A DNA stretch of 64,000 bases, taken from the NCBI RefSeq assembly GCF_000820185.1, contig NZ_CDCA01000020.1:250011-314010 (forward strand), in the 5' to 3' direction. Below the pieces are notes generated by a model. It was not told where the DNA came from. It worked only from the letters and a program-made list of their open reading frames with translations, and searched no databases. The stretch is from Aeromonas tecta. Lineage in GTDB: Bacteria > Pseudomonadota > Gammaproteobacteria > Enterobacterales > Aeromonadaceae. Made by a program: the position numbers and the translations under genes. Below, piece after piece: positions 18,030 to 26,771 of this stretch. How positions within the stretch are numbered: position 1 is the first letter of the stretch; every line of letters begins with the position of its first letter.

Positions 18030-19730
18030 TCAGGTTTCCTCCGCTGCAGCTGCCTGTACGGGTTTTAGCCAGGCGCTGCGAAAATCGAACCAGCCGAGCG
18101 CCGTCATGCGCACCCCATGCACGCCAACCCGGCTTTCCAGCTCCAGCCAGTGATGAAACAACGGCACAAACCAGTGTTGCCGCTGCACCTCGGCCAGCAA
18201 GGCGCGCGGTCCCGGCTCGGCGCCGCAAGCACGCCACTGCGTCAAGCCCTGCCACAGGCCCGTCTGGCGGCTCCATACCTTCTGTAGCAAGGGCGTGCCC
18301 AACAGCCAGGCATAGGGAGCGAAGGCTTGCGCATGTTCGAGGTTGAGGGTGCCGAGCCAGAGATCCACATCCTCATCCTCCCCGCTCACCCAGCGGTCGT
18401 AATCTAGGCTGCGCACCTCCAGCGTGATGCCCTGCTCCCCCAGCAGGCTGGCCATGGCACCGGCACATTCATTGAATTCCAGGTGCTGGTTGAAACAGGC
18501 AAGCACCAGCCGCACCGGCAGCTGCGCAGGCCCGGGTTGCGGGCTCGGCAGGGGCTCGCGCCAGTGCGGCAACAGGCCGAGGGCGCTGGTCCAGCCCCGT
18601 TGCAACTCGGGGGCGACCCGCGCCATCAGGGCGATGGGGTTGAGCAGGGTCGCCAGCCAGTGGCGCAGAGCCGGATCCTGCAAGGCTTCGGCCCTGTCGT
18701 CCTGCAGCAGGAAATAGCAGCCGGACTCCAGCTCCGACTCACCGCGCATGGTGCCAAGCTCCGGGCTGTCATGACCGAGCTGCAGGTGGCTCTCCAATCG
18801 CTCCGCCAGTTCGGGCAACATCCATATGTCGATCTCGTCGAGCAGGGCGCGCAGGCCGAAGTAGTCGTCAAACGCACTCAGGCACAGGTGCAGGGGATCG
18901 TTGGTGATCACCTTGTAGGGGCCGGTGCCCACCGGCTGCAGGGCAAAGCCCGGCTCCCCCTTGAGCTCTCGCGGCAAGATGGCCGCCACCGGCTCGGCCA
19001 GCAGGTGGGCCAGCCAGGGATCCGGGCTATCCAGATGCAGATCCAGGGTACGCGGCCAGGGGCTCTCGATCTCGCTGAGATGGGCAAACAGCGGGCGCTC
19101 GCGCAAGCCAAGCAGGCTCTCGATCACATCCTCCATCCCCAGCTCGCGGCCGTGGTGGAAACGCACCGCCGGTCGCAGGTAAAAGCGCCAATGGCAGGGG
19201 CCGAGCCGCTCCCAGTGATGAGCCAGATCTCCCTCTATTTCCCCATTTTCCTCATTTCGCCGGGTCAAACCGTTGAAGATCTGGCGGCTCAGGTGTACCT
19301 CGGAGCGCCGCAGCGGATCGGTGGGCAGCAAGCGGGGCAACGGCCGGTAGTAGGGCACCCGCAGGATCTGGCGCCCCTCCCTGGTAGCCTGGCCGAGCTG
19401 CTCGATGAGCAAGGGGGTGAGCAGATCCAACCTGTCTTCCGCCAGCCGTACCGCCTGGGCCAGCAGGCCCTGACTCAGCAGATCCCGCAGTCGGCGCCGG
19501 ATCAGGTTCTCCTGGCTGTCGAGCAATACCAGCCGGGAGCGGCGACCCCGCCCCGCCTCGGCCGACCAGCTGAGCCAGCCTTGTGCCTGCATGCGCTTGA
19601 GCAGGAGGCGAGCGTTGCGCGGAGTGCAGCACAGCAGATCCGCGACCTCGGCGAGGCTTAGCTCCCGCTCGTCGCTGCCGAGCTGATGGGCGAGCCGTTG
19701 AAATTGCTGGTAGAGGCGACTGCTGGGCAT
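18030..19730 (-). CDS. sgrR: Sugar-phosphate stress transcriptional regulator SgrR
   Basis: 566 residues: an N-terminal winged-helix DNA-binding domain (residues 1-110; MPSSRLYQQFQRLAHQLG, LAEVADLLCCTPRNARLLLK, GWLSWSAEAGRG) joined to a periplasmic-binding-protein-like SBP_bac_5 domain (HLSRQIFNGLTRRNEENGEI, HHWERLGPCHWRFYLRPAV). This matches E. coli SgrR (MPSGRLQQQFIRL...), which activates the SgrS RNA during glucose-phosphate stress. ATG 19730 was chosen by that similarity; the frame is open seven codons further. The divergent 58-codon gene at 19831 is an sgrT homologue, the arrangement seen in enterics. Confidence 0.92.
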   Translation of the reverse strand: MPSSRLYQQFQRLAHQLGSDERELSLAEVADLLCCTPRNARLLLKRMQAQGWLSWSAEAGRGRRSRLVLLDSQENLIRRRLRDLLSQGLLAQAVRLAEDRLDLLTPLLIEQLGQATREGRQILRVPYYRPLPRLLPTDPLRRSEVHLSRQIFNGLTRRNEENGEIEGDLAHHWERLGPCHWRFYLRPAVRFHHGRELGMEDVIESLLGLRERPLFAHLSEIESPWPRTLDLHLDSPDPWLAHLLAEPVAAILPRELKGEPGFALQPVGTGPYKVITNDPLHLCLSAFDDYFGLRALLDEIDIWMLPELAERLESHLQLGHDSPELGTMRGESELESGCYFLLQDDRAEALQDPALRHWLATLLNPIALMARVAPELQRGWTSALGLLPHWREPLPSPQPGPAQLPVRLVLACFNQHLEFNECAGAMASLLGEQGITLEVRSLDYDRWVSGEDEDVDLWLGTLNLEHAQAFAPYAWLLGTPLLQKVWSRQTGLWQGLTQWRACGAEPGPRALLAEVQRQHWFVPLFHHWLELESRVGVHGVRMTALGWFDFRSAWLKPVQAAAAEET

Positions 19731-19830
19731 AAAAGAGGAAATCCTTGGCAATGAAGTCGTCAGTTTTTACTTCCTCATTTTAGCTCAATACTGTTGGCGA
19801 ACGTGAGAACCACCGCACAGGAGCACCATC
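19731..19830. promoter_or_regulatory. sgrR-sgrT divergent regulatory region
   Basis: A 100-bp interval between divergent starts. It holds AATACT (19787-19792), a possible -10 for the sgrT side with only a poor -35. The sgrT ribosome site CAGGAG (19818-19823) is strong. By analogy with enterics the SgrR operator should lie here; no obvious dyad was seen. Confidence 0.45.
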
Positions 19831-20007
19831 ATGAGCCAGCAAACCTTGCCCAAACCGAACCGGATCCAGCAAACCCTGCGCCGCTATTTCAAGCGGATCC
19901 TGCCCCAGCCGCTGTCACTGGTGGAGGATCCCATGGCTCAGCTCAATCGCCTGATGCAATGGGACATGACCCAGATAGACGACAGGGAGTACCGCCGCCG
20001 CCTGTAG
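19831..20007 (+). CDS. sgrT: SgrT-like small protein
   Basis: 58 residues. The C-terminal half contains LNRLMQWDMTQIDD, which aligns with LEGLMQWDDRNSES of E. coli SgrT; RRYFKR near residues 17-22 resembles the QHYFTA region, and an LPQPLSLVE segment resembles SVPQRLTMLE. SgrT inhibits the PtsG glucose transporter when sugar phosphates accumulate, and in enterics it is encoded within the SgrS RNA, divergent from sgrR, exactly the position here. Start ATG 19831 with CAGGAG seven to eight bases upstream. The base-pairing part and terminator of SgrS were not recognised downstream. The match is short but covers the conserved core, and the context is decisive. Confidence 0.8.
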   Translation: MSQQTLPKPNRIQQTLRRYFKRILPQPLSLVEDPMAQLNRLMQWDMTQIDDREYRRRL

Positions 20008-20069
20008 CGAAGGAGTGCAATAGCTATACCGGATCTGCTTGTTTACTTCGGACGAGGGCCTGTTAGATT

Positions 20070-20085
20070 GGACGTCTATCCATCT
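20070..20085 (+). promoter_or_regulatory. Possible MetJ operator upstream of the sulfhydrylase gene
   Basis: GGACGTCT (20070-20077) matches the Met box AGACGTCT at 7 of 8; the abutting ATCCATCT (20078-20085) matches at 5 of 8. MetJ binds two or more contiguous 8-bp boxes. The site lies 41 bp upstream of the start. Confidence 0.5.
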
Positions 20086-20125
20086 ATAACAACGGCAACG
20101 AGCAACATCCAACAAGGAGTGTGTG

Positions 20126-21394
20126 ATGAAAGATGCGACCCTGGCCCTGCACCACGGCTTTTCCAGCGACCCCACCACCAAGGCGGTGGCCGTGCCCATC
20201 TACCAGACGGTGGCCTACGAGTTCGACAGCGCCCAGCACGGGGCGGACTTGTTCAACCTGGCGGTGCCCGGCAACATCTACACCCGCATCATGAACCCCA
20301 CCAACGACGTGCTGGAGCAGCGACTGGCCGCGCTGGAGGGTGGGATCGCCGGACTGGTGGTGTCGGCGGGCTCTGCCGCCATCACCTACGCCATCCAGGC
20401 GCTGACCGCCGCCGATGACAACATCGTCTCGACGCCCCAGCTCTACGGCGGCACCTACACCCTGTTTGCCCACATGCTGCCGAGCTTCGGGGTCGAGGTG
20501 CGCTTCGCCAAGGATGACAGCGCCGAGGCCATCGCCGCCCTCATCGACGACAAGACCAAGGCGGTCTACTGCGAGAGCATCGGCAACCCGGCGGGCAACA
20601 TCGTCGATATCAAGGCGTTCGCCGAGGTGGCCCACGCCCGTGGCGTGCCGCTCATCGTCGACAACACTGTGGCCACCCCTGTGCTGTGCAAACCCATCGA
20701 ACACGGTGCCGACATCGTCGTGCACAGCCTCACTAAGTACGTGGGCGGTCACGGCAACTCGCTGGGCGGTGTGGTGGTCGATTCCGGCAAGTTCCCCTGG
20801 GCGGATCATGCAGAGCGCTTCCCCCAGCTCACCCAGCCCGAGCCTTCCTATCACGGGGTGGTCTACACCGATGCCTTTGGTCCGGCAGCCTTTATCGGCC
20901 GGGTACGGACAGTGCCGCTGCGCAATACCGGCGCGGCGCTGGCCCCCATGAATGCCTTCCTGCTGCTGCAGGGGCTGGAGACCCTGAGCCTGCGCATGGA
21001 GCGCCACGTGGATAACGCCCTGCGGGTCGCCCATCACCTCAAGCGCCACCCCAAGGTAGAATGGGTCAGCTATGCCGGCCTGCCCGACCACCCTCACTAT
21101 CCGCTGGCAGAGCAGTACATGGGCGGCCGCCCCTCGGCCATCCTCTCGTTTGGCTTGAAGGAGGGGTACGAGGCCGGGGTGCGCTTCTACGATGCGCTCA
21201 AGATCTTCAAGCGGCTGGTCAACATCGGCGACGCCAAGTCCCTTGCCTGCCACCCCGCCTCCACCACCCACCGCCAGCTGAGCGAGACCGAGCAGGCCAG
21301 GGCCGGGGTCAAACCGGAGATGATCCGCCTCTCGGTGGGCATCGAGGCCATCGAAGACATACTGGCGGATCTGGATCAGGCGCTGGAGGCCTGA
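20126..21394 (+). CDS. O-acetylhomoserine sulfhydrylase (MetY-type PLP enzyme)
   Basis: Cys/Met-metabolism PLP enzyme, 422 residues, matching O-acetylhomoserine (thiol)-lyase length. Visible: PIYQTVAYEFDSAQHGADLF, PGNIYTRIMNPTNDVLEQRL, GLVVSAGSAAITYAI, and the PLP Lys in VVHSLTKYVGGHGNSLGGVV. The C-terminus has SCHPASTTHRQLS-type sequence (LACHPASTTHRQLSETEQ) and GIEAIEDILADLDQAL. It would form homocysteine or methionine from O-acetylhomoserine and sulfide or methanethiol. The window's MetA acylates homoserine, so the two could join, although MetA acyl specificity varies. ATG 20126 follows AAGGAG by six bases; a GTG one codon upstream is less likely. Methionine gamma-lyase is an alternative annotation. 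Confidence 0.85.
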   Translation: MKDATLALHHGFSSDPTTKAVAVPIYQTVAYEFDSAQHGADLFNLAVPGNIYTRIMNPTNDVLEQRLAALEGGIAGLVVSAGSAAITYAIQALTAADDNIVSTPQLYGGTYTLFAHMLPSFGVEVRFAKDDSAEAIAALIDDKTKAVYCESIGNPAGNIVDIKAFAEVAHARGVPLIVDNTVATPVLCKPIEHGADIVVHSLTKYVGGHGNSLGGVVVDSGKFPWADHAERFPQLTQPEPSYHGVVYTDAFGPAAFIGRVRTVPLRNTGAALAPMNAFLLLQGLETLSLRMERHVDNALRVAHHLKRHPKVEWVSYAGLPDHPHYPLAEQYMGGRPSAILSFGLKEGYEAGVRFYDALKIFKRLVNIGDAKSLACHPASTTHRQLSETEQARAGVKPEMIRLSVGIEAIEDILADLDQALEA

Positions 21395-21406
21395 GTCGGT
21401 AAAAAT

Positions 21407-21438
21407 GCGGGCACTGACATAGTGCCCGCTCTCTATTT
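21407..21438 (+). terminator. Terminator-like hairpin after the sulfhydrylase gene
   Basis: GCGGGCACT-GACAT-AGTGCCCGC perfect 9-bp stem followed by a mixed T-rich tail (TCTCTATTT). The tail is weak. Confidence 0.6.
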
Positions 21439-21506
21439 GCCAGGCGGGTGAACCAGTTGCCTGCCCGATACGTATGACAGCCTCTTGCCACCGAATCGAG
21501 GTTCCC

Positions 21507-22133
21507 ATGATAGTCCTGCACCACCTGAACAAGTCCCGCTCCCAACGCATCATCTGGCTGCTCGAAGAGCTGGGGCTGCCCTACGAGATCAAGGCCTACC
21601 AGCGCGACACCGCGACTTTTCTGGCGCCGCCCGAGCTCAAGGCCATTCATCCCCTCGGCAAGTCACCGGTCATCGAGTTCGAGGGGCGGGTGCTGGCAGA
21701 ATCCGGTGCCATCACCGAGTACCTGATCGCCCGCCACGGCGCCGATCGGCTGGCGCCGGCCCAGGATGACCCCGAGTACGCCGAGTACCTGCAGTGGCTG
21801 CACTTCGCCGAGAGCTCCGGCATCTTGCCGCTGCTGCTCGACATGTTCGTGCGCAAAGACGGCAGCCCGATGCGCTTCCTGCCGGGCTATGCCAAGGCGG
21901 AGTGCGCCAAGGTGCTTGGCTATCTAAATGCGGTCTTGAGCACTCGCCACTACCTGGTGGGGGAGCGCCTCTCCGGCGCCGACATCATGAACTCCTTCCT
22001 GGTGGATCTGCTGGCCCAGAGCGGTCAGCTGACCCAGTTCCCGCATCTGCAGGCCTACTGGCAGCGACTCAACACCCATCCGGCCAGGCAGAAGGCAGCG
22101 GCGCTGGAGCGCGAGCTGGATCTGGGCGCCTGA
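21507..22133 (+). CDS. Glutathione S-transferase family protein
   Basis: 208-residue soluble protein with the two-domain GST layout: N-terminal thioredoxin-like part (VLHHLNKSRSQRIIWLLEEL, PPELKAIHPLGKSPVIEFEG, LAESGAITEYLIARHG) containing the Ser/Pro active region and the cis-Pro plus ESGAI glutathione-binding motif, then an all-helical C-terminal part (GERLSGADIMNSFLVDLLAQ). The substrate is unknown. ATG 21507 has GAGG six bases upstream. It is separated from the preceding gene by a hairpin and ends in a bidirectional terminator. Confidence 0.9.
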   Translation: MIVLHHLNKSRSQRIIWLLEELGLPYEIKAYQRDTATFLAPPELKAIHPLGKSPVIEFEGRVLAESGAITEYLIARHGADRLAPAQDDPEYAEYLQWLHFAESSGILPLLLDMFVRKDGSPMRFLPGYAKAECAKVLGYLNAVLSTRHYLVGERLSGADIMNSFLVDLLAQSGQLTQFPHLQAYWQRLNTHPARQKAAALERELDLGA

Positions 22134-22165
22134 TCCCCTGCCCGGTACGCCTAACCCCGCAATGC

Positions 22166-22192
22166 AAAACGCCCCGATCATCGGGGCGTTTT
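22166..22192. terminator. Bidirectional terminator between GST and dehydrogenase genes
   Basis: AAAACGCCCCGA-TCA-TCGGGGCGTTTT, followed on the plus strand by CTGTTT. It serves two convergent genes. Confidence 0.9.
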
Positions 22193-22234
22193 CTGTTTGG
22201 CTTCATTTAGCCTGGAGCAGCTGGATCCTGGGGA

Positions 22235-23386
22235 TCAACGGGCGTGTGAAAGGATCCGCGCCACCTTGTCCGGATCGATGTCCTGCTGCTCTCCCAGCGC
22301 GGTCAGGCCGAAGCGCTTGAGGTTGGAGCAGATCGCCGGGATACAGCGCTCGTCGAGGCCATAGTCGGCGAGACTGGTACCCACCCCCATCTGTTGGAAG
22401 AACTGCTCGGTGCGAATGATCGCCTCCTCGATGCGCAGCGCCTTGTCCTCACGGCTGGAGTGCCAGACCCGCTCGGCAAATTGAGCCAGCTTCTCCTGCT
22501 TCTGGGAGGCTTGCTCCCGCAGCAAGGAGGGCAGCACCACCGCCAGGCTCTGGGCATGATCCAGCCCGTGCAGGGCGGTGAGCTGATGGCCGATGGCATG
22601 GGTCGACCAGTCCTGCGGCACGCCACGACCGATGAGACCGTTGAGCGCCAGGCTGGCGGCCCACATCAGGTTGGCACGCACCTGATAGTTGGTGGGATCG
22701 CTCAGCGCCTTGGGGCCGTTGTCCACCAGCACCTGCAGCAAGCCCTCCGCCAGCCGGTCCTGCACCTCGCCCCCCACCGGGAAGGTGAGGTACTGCTCGG
22801 TGATGTGGACGAAGGCATCCACCACGCCGTTGCCGATTTGGCGCGTCGGCAGGCTGTAGGTGGTGGTGGGATCCAGCACCGCAAACTGCGGCAGCACCAG
22901 CGGGCTCATGAAGGAGAGCTTGGCATCTCCCCGGCTCACCACGGCGGCGGGATTGCTCTCCGAACCCGTGGCGGGCAGGGTCAGCACGCAGCCCAGTGGC
23001 AGCGCCGCCTTGACCGGTGCCTTGTCCAACAGTATCTCCCAGGGATCTTCTCCCTCGAAGCAGGCGGCAGCAGCCACGAACTTGGTGCCATCCACCACAG
23101 AGCCACCCCCGACCGCCAGCAGGAAGTCGATGCGCTCGCGCTTCACCAGCTCGACCGCCTCCATCAGCTGGCTGTACTGGGGATTGGCACCGATACCGGG
23201 AAACTCCTGCCAGTCTATCCCCGCCAGCGCCGCGGTCAGCTGCCCATAGACGCCATTTTGCTTGATGCTGCCACCGCCATAGAGCACCAGCAGGCGACTG
23301 CCGCTCGGTATCAGCTCGGACAGGCTGGCTATCTGGCCCTCCCCGAAACAGATGCTGGTAGGATTGGCATATTGGAAGTTGTACAC
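22235..23386 (-). CDS. YqhD-like iron-containing alcohol/aldehyde dehydrogenase
   Basis: Group III metal-dependent dehydrogenase, about 383 residues, close to E. coli YqhD, an NADPH-dependent aldehyde reductase that detoxifies short aldehydes. Motifs: VYNFQYANPTSICFGEGQIA at the start, LLVLYGGGSIKQNGVY, LAVGGGSVVDGTKFVAAA (cofactor pocket), and metal ligands in NGVVDAFVHITEQYL and THAIGHQLTALHGLDHAQSL. I chose GTG 23386, which has GAGGG seven bases upstream and aligns with family starts. An ATG at 23410 keeps the frame but lacks a ribosome site. Confidence 0.88.
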   Translation of the reverse strand: MYNFQYANPTSICFGEGQIASLSELIPSGSRLLVLYGGGSIKQNGVYGQLTAALAGIDWQEFPGIGANPQYSQLMEAVELVKRERIDFLLAVGGGSVVDGTKFVAAAACFEGEDPWEILLDKAPVKAALPLGCVLTLPATGSESNPAAVVSRGDAKLSFMSPLVLPQFAVLDPTTTYSLPTRQIGNGVVDAFVHITEQYLTFPVGGEVQDRLAEGLLQVLVDNGPKALSDPTNYQVRANLMWAASLALNGLIGRGVPQDWSTHAIGHQLTALHGLDHAQSLAVVLPSLLREQASQKQEKLAQFAERVWHSSREDKALRIEEAIIRTEQFFQQMGVGTSLADYGLDERCIPAICSNLKRFGLTALGEQQDIDPDKVARILSHAR

Positions 23387-23630
23387 GGCAGAGCCCTCGG
23401 TTGAATGCATGCAGGGGGATTGTGCGCCCGTGCTCGCAAGAGGTCAAAAACGGGAGCGGGCTACCAAAATGGGGATGATGGCATTTCTAGCATGGGTACT
23501 CAGGTGCGACTTTGCTATGGTGTTAGCGGGATGAGGTGAGGTAGAGCCTCCCCATCGTCATGGCGCCACCGCCGTATCGCCATCAGGGCGCCTCTCAGGG
23601 GTCCCGTTTCCTAGCCATAAGGTCTCAATC

Positions 23631-24212
23631 ATGAAACTGAAACACGCATGGATTGCCGGTTTGTTCACTCTTTCCGCCACTCTGGTACAGGCTGCCGAAG
23701 TCACCACCAACGTGGCCATGGCGCCCGGTCAGGCCAGCCTCGCGGAGGAGGTGACTGCCAAGGCCACCGTCACCGCCATCGACCAGACGACCCGCAAGGT
23801 CAGCCTGAAGAATGCCGAAGGCCAGAGCTTCGATCTGGTCGCCGGTGACGAGGTGACCAATCTGAAGAACGTCAAGGTGGGTGACGAGGTTGCGCTCAGA
23901 TACCTGCAACTGCTGGATCTGGAGCTGCTCAAGGGCACCGCCGGCGTGAGAAAACGTGTAGTGGAAGTCGAGGGGAGCAAGGCCGCCGCCGGTCAGCAAC
24001 CGGGCGCCGGGGCTGGCATGCAGGTCACCATCTATGCCGATGTCATCGATATCGACAAGGCGCACCAGACCATCAAGGTCAAGGGCGTGGACAAGACCCT
24101 CACCGTCAAGGTCAATGACCCGGCCCAGTTCGCCCTGATCGCCAAGGGGGATCAGATCAAGGCGGTCCAGACCACCGCCGTCGGCATCGGGATTGAGCCG
24201 CAGAAGCAATAA
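23631..24212 (+). CDS. Secreted/periplasmic protein of unknown function
   Basis: 193 residues, not recognised by name. Signal peptide residues 1-21 (KHAWIAGLFTLSATLVQA). The mature part has two similar small beta modules: KATVTAIDQTTRKVSLKN with SFDLVAGDEVTNLKNVKVGD, and ADVIDIDKAHQTIKVKGVDK with LTVKVNDPAQFALIAKGDQI. Both read like OB-fold or barrel repeats with a 'defined to be regulated' D-x-x-x-x-x-x-V/I-K pattern. Start ATG 23631 with AAGG nine bases upstream. It stands alone between intergenic stretches. Confidence 0.7.
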   Translation: MKLKHAWIAGLFTLSATLVQAAEVTTNVAMAPGQASLAEEVTAKATVTAIDQTTRKVSLKNAEGQSFDLVAGDEVTNLKNVKVGDEVALRYLQLLDLELLKGTAGVRKRVVEVEGSKAAAGQQPGAGAGMQVTIYADVIDIDKAHQTIKVKGVDKTLTVKVNDPAQFALIAKGDQIKAVQTTAVGIGIEPQKQ

Positions 24213-24273
24213 CGGCTCCTCTACTCTTTCATCATGTATCCCACAGGGAGCGGCCTCGGTCCTCCCTGCTGTT

Positions 24274-24309
24274 TATCACTAAATGTGTCACTGAATGTGT
24301 CACTGACCC
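24274..24309 (+). repeat. 12-bp direct repeat, about three copies
   Basis: TATCACTAAATG, TGTCACTGAATG and TGTCACTGACCC lie head to tail in the intergenic stretch after the 23.6-kb gene. The function is unknown; it could be slippage. Confidence 0.6.
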
Positions 24310-24380
24310 GCCATCATCGGGCCTGCATCAGGCAAGCGCTTGCCCCTGGGGGCGACAGATGGCCATTTGAATCATTATCC

Positions 24381-24818
24381 CTAGGCGCTCTTCTGCTCGC
24401 TGCTCTGCTTGCCGGTCAGGCGATCCATGGCCGCCTTGAGCATGGCATCGCGCTGCTCGGTCAGTGCCTTGCTCTGGGTCTCCCGCTCTTCGGCCGACAG
24501 CTGCTTGTTATCGGTAATGCCCTTGAGCTGACGCTCGAGATCGTCAAATTTTTTGCGATCGAAGCCGAGCGCCTTGTCCACCAGCTGTTGCATCCCGCTA
24601 TTGTTGACGCCTTCGATAAGCGACGGGCTCTTGCTGTTTTTGGCCAGATGTTCATAGGTCAGCGCCTGCTGCGCCTTGCCGGTCAGCACCTGGCTGGAGA
24701 GGCTGACCTGCTGCTCCCACCCGCTGCTCTGCTGACTGTCATTGGCGCTGAGGGTGGCCAGGGCACGGTTGTGGGACGCACTCTGGGCGAGTTGCTGGCC
24801 ATACGATTTGATATCCAT
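24381..24818 (-). CDS. Hypothetical helical protein
   Basis: 145 residues, not recognised. No signal peptide or membrane segment. The composition is Gln-, Ser-, Lys- and Leu-rich with predicted helices (MDIKSYGQQLAQSASHNRAL, LERQLKGITDNKQLSAEERE, LTEQRDAMLKAAMDRLTG), so coiled-coil content is likely. ATG 24818 was chosen since the longer frame upstream is Arg/Ser-rich and lacks a ribosome site. No neighbouring gene suggests a role. Confidence 0.6.
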   Translation of the reverse strand: MDIKSYGQQLAQSASHNRALATLSANDSQQSSGWEQQVSLSSQVLTGKAQQALTYEHLAKNSKSPSLIEGVNNSGMQQLVDKALGFDRKKFDDLERQLKGITDNKQLSAEERETQSKALTEQRDAMLKAAMDRLTGKQSSEQKSA

Positions 24819-25229
24819 GAGGGCTCCAAGCTGCCTGTCGGCCGAGCCGACGTCCGGGGATCTGCTCCCCACCATGACAAGATGGTGAGCAAGTTACAGG
24901 CCAACTTGCCCATCAGCTGCAGATGACGCGCCTTTTCCATCATCGATCTGCTGCTGTAACGGGTCATCTCAACAGATGTCACCAAGCCAGCAAGTTTTCC
25001 CCATACAAAGATCAATAATGAACAGCAGATCACAAAACAAACAACCACAGAGTCTTACCATGCCAGCGCACAATACAGTCAGGACGCCGTATTGTGGATG
25101 AAATGATTTTAATATCAATAATATGCAGACCAATTCACCGGCGTTTCTCGATGGCCGCAAGCGGCCTGTGGCAACGCCCATCTCATCCCTCGCCTGACTC
25201 TCACTCACCTCCATGTTTCGGGCAAGCGA
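24819..25229. other. Intergenic region, 411 bp, AT-richer than surroundings
   Basis: Between two divergent genes. An AT-rich patch near 25105-25125 (TTTTAATATCAATAATATGC) probably holds promoter elements for the dipeptidase gene. No RNA gene, convincing dyad or conserved small frame was seen. Confidence 0.5.
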
Positions 25230-26702
25230 ATGAAAAAACATACCTTGAGTCTCCTCTCCGCCACCCTGTTAAATCTGATCGGCACCAGCGCCGACGCCTG
25301 CACCGGCCTCATCGTCGGCAAGGGTGCCAGCGCCGATGGCAGCGTGATGATCGCCAGAAATGAAGACTATGGCGTCAACAACTGGAACAAGCACCTGGTT
25401 TTCCACCCCGCTCAGCAAAACGAGGGCAAGAACTGGAAACTGGGCAATGGCCTGGAGGTGCCCATGCCCAAGGCCTTCCTCGCCTACTCCGCCATTCGTG
25501 ACTGGGATGCCGCCACCAGCGATCCCGCCGGCAAGTATTACGAGGAGCGCGGCATCAACGAGGCCAACGTCGCCATCTCGGCCACCACCAGCGCCGAGGT
25601 CAACGACAAGGCCCAGAAAGCCGATCCGCTGATCGAGACCGGTGTCATCGAGGCCATCATCCCAACCCTGATCCTGCCCCAGGCCAAAAGCGCGAAAGAG
25701 GGGGTCGAGCTGCTCGGCCACTACGTGGAGACTCATGGCGCCGGTGAGGGCAACAGCCTCTACCTGGCGGACGTGAACGAGGCCTGGCTGATGGAGATTG
25801 GCTCGGGCCACCACTGGGTAGCGGTGCGGGTGCCGGACGACAGCTATGCCATGGTGGCCAACGGCTTACGCATCCACGGCGTGAACCTGGACGCCGCCGA
25901 TGTGCTGCACTCCCCCAAGCTGCTGGAGTTCGTACGCGAGCACAAGCTGCTGGATAACGCCGACCCGAAAGATTTCAACTTCGCCAAGGCGTTCGGGGTC
26001 ATCGCCGATCCCTACAACGTGGACAGGGAGTGGCTCGGCCAGCAGCTGCTCAGCGCCTCCCACAAGCAAGCGACCCGCCAGGCCCAATATCCCCTGTTCA
26101 TGAAGCCGGATGCCCCCATCGCCGTGCCGGACGTCACCAAATTGCTCAGCGCCACCTATCAGGGTACACCGCTCGATGGCAAGGCGGAGCGGCCCATTCG
26201 CATCGACCGGCAGCTCGAGTCCCACATCATCCAGCTGCGCAAGGAGATGCCAAAAGAGCTGCAGGGCCTCATCTGGCAGAGCTACGGCGTGCTGGCCGAA
26301 TCGGTGATGCTGCCCATCTACAACACCCTGGAGTCCTACCCCCTGCCCTATCACAGCGGCAGTGACAACTACTCCGACGACTCCGCTTACTGGCAGTTCC
26401 GCAGCCTGACAGCGCTCGCCAACACCAACCCGGACAAGTACCTGCCGCTGCTGCGCGGAGTCTGGGACAAGGAGAGCAAGAAGCTCTACCAGGAAGTGGC
26501 GGTGCTGGACAAGACCCTCAAGCAGACCTATGCCAGCGACAAGGCCACGGCGCTGGGGCTGGCGTCGGATTACTCCTACGGCCAGCTTGAGCAGAACTAT
26601 CAGCTGGCCAAAGAGCTTCGCTACAAACTGATGACGGACCTCACCAAGAGCAGCGAGAAAAAGTATTCGGAGGCGGAATTCAAGAAAATCATGAGCCTGT
26701 AG
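25230..26702 (+). CDS. C69-family dipeptidase (PepD-type), exported
   Basis: 490 residues. An N-terminal nucleophile peptidase of the C69/U34 family: after a signal-like stretch (residues 1-23, THTLSLL-type KKHTLSLLSATLLNLIG) the conserved CTGLIVGKGASADGSVMIAR begins with the catalytic Cys, exposed by cleavage. Other family marks are ARNEDYGVNNW, EANVAISATTS, GEGNSLYLADVNEAWLMEIG and HHWVAVRVPDDSYAMVAN. These enzymes hydrolyse dipeptides of broad specificity. ATG 25230 has only a weak ribosome site. The presence of a cleavable leader suggests periplasmic action. Confidence 0.88.
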   Translation: MKKHTLSLLSATLLNLIGTSADACTGLIVGKGASADGSVMIARNEDYGVNNWNKHLVFHPAQQNEGKNWKLGNGLEVPMPKAFLAYSAIRDWDAATSDPAGKYYEERGINEANVAISATTSAEVNDKAQKADPLIETGVIEAIIPTLILPQAKSAKEGVELLGHYVETHGAGEGNSLYLADVNEAWLMEIGSGHHWVAVRVPDDSYAMVANGLRIHGVNLDAADVLHSPKLLEFVREHKLLDNADPKDFNFAKAFGVIADPYNVDREWLGQQLLSASHKQATRQAQYPLFMKPDAPIAVPDVTKLLSATYQGTPLDGKAERPIRIDRQLESHIIQLRKEMPKELQGLIWQSYGVLAESVMLPIYNTLESYPLPYHSGSDNYSDDSAYWQFRSLTALANTNPDKYLPLLRGVWDKESKKLYQEVAVLDKTLKQTYASDKATALGLASDYSYGQLEQNYQLAKELRYKLMTDLTKSSEKKYSEAEFKKIMSL

Positions 26703-26718
26703 CAGGCCAAAACAGCAC

Positions 26719-26747
26719 AAAAAAGAGGCGCCCAAGGGCGCCTCTTT
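26719..26747. terminator. Bidirectional terminator between dipeptidase and ydfG
   Basis: AAAAAAGAGGCGCCC-AA-GGGCGCCTCTTTC. It serves convergent genes on both strands. Confidence 0.9.
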
Positions 26748-26771
26748 CTATCTCGGCAAGGAGTCTACCCT

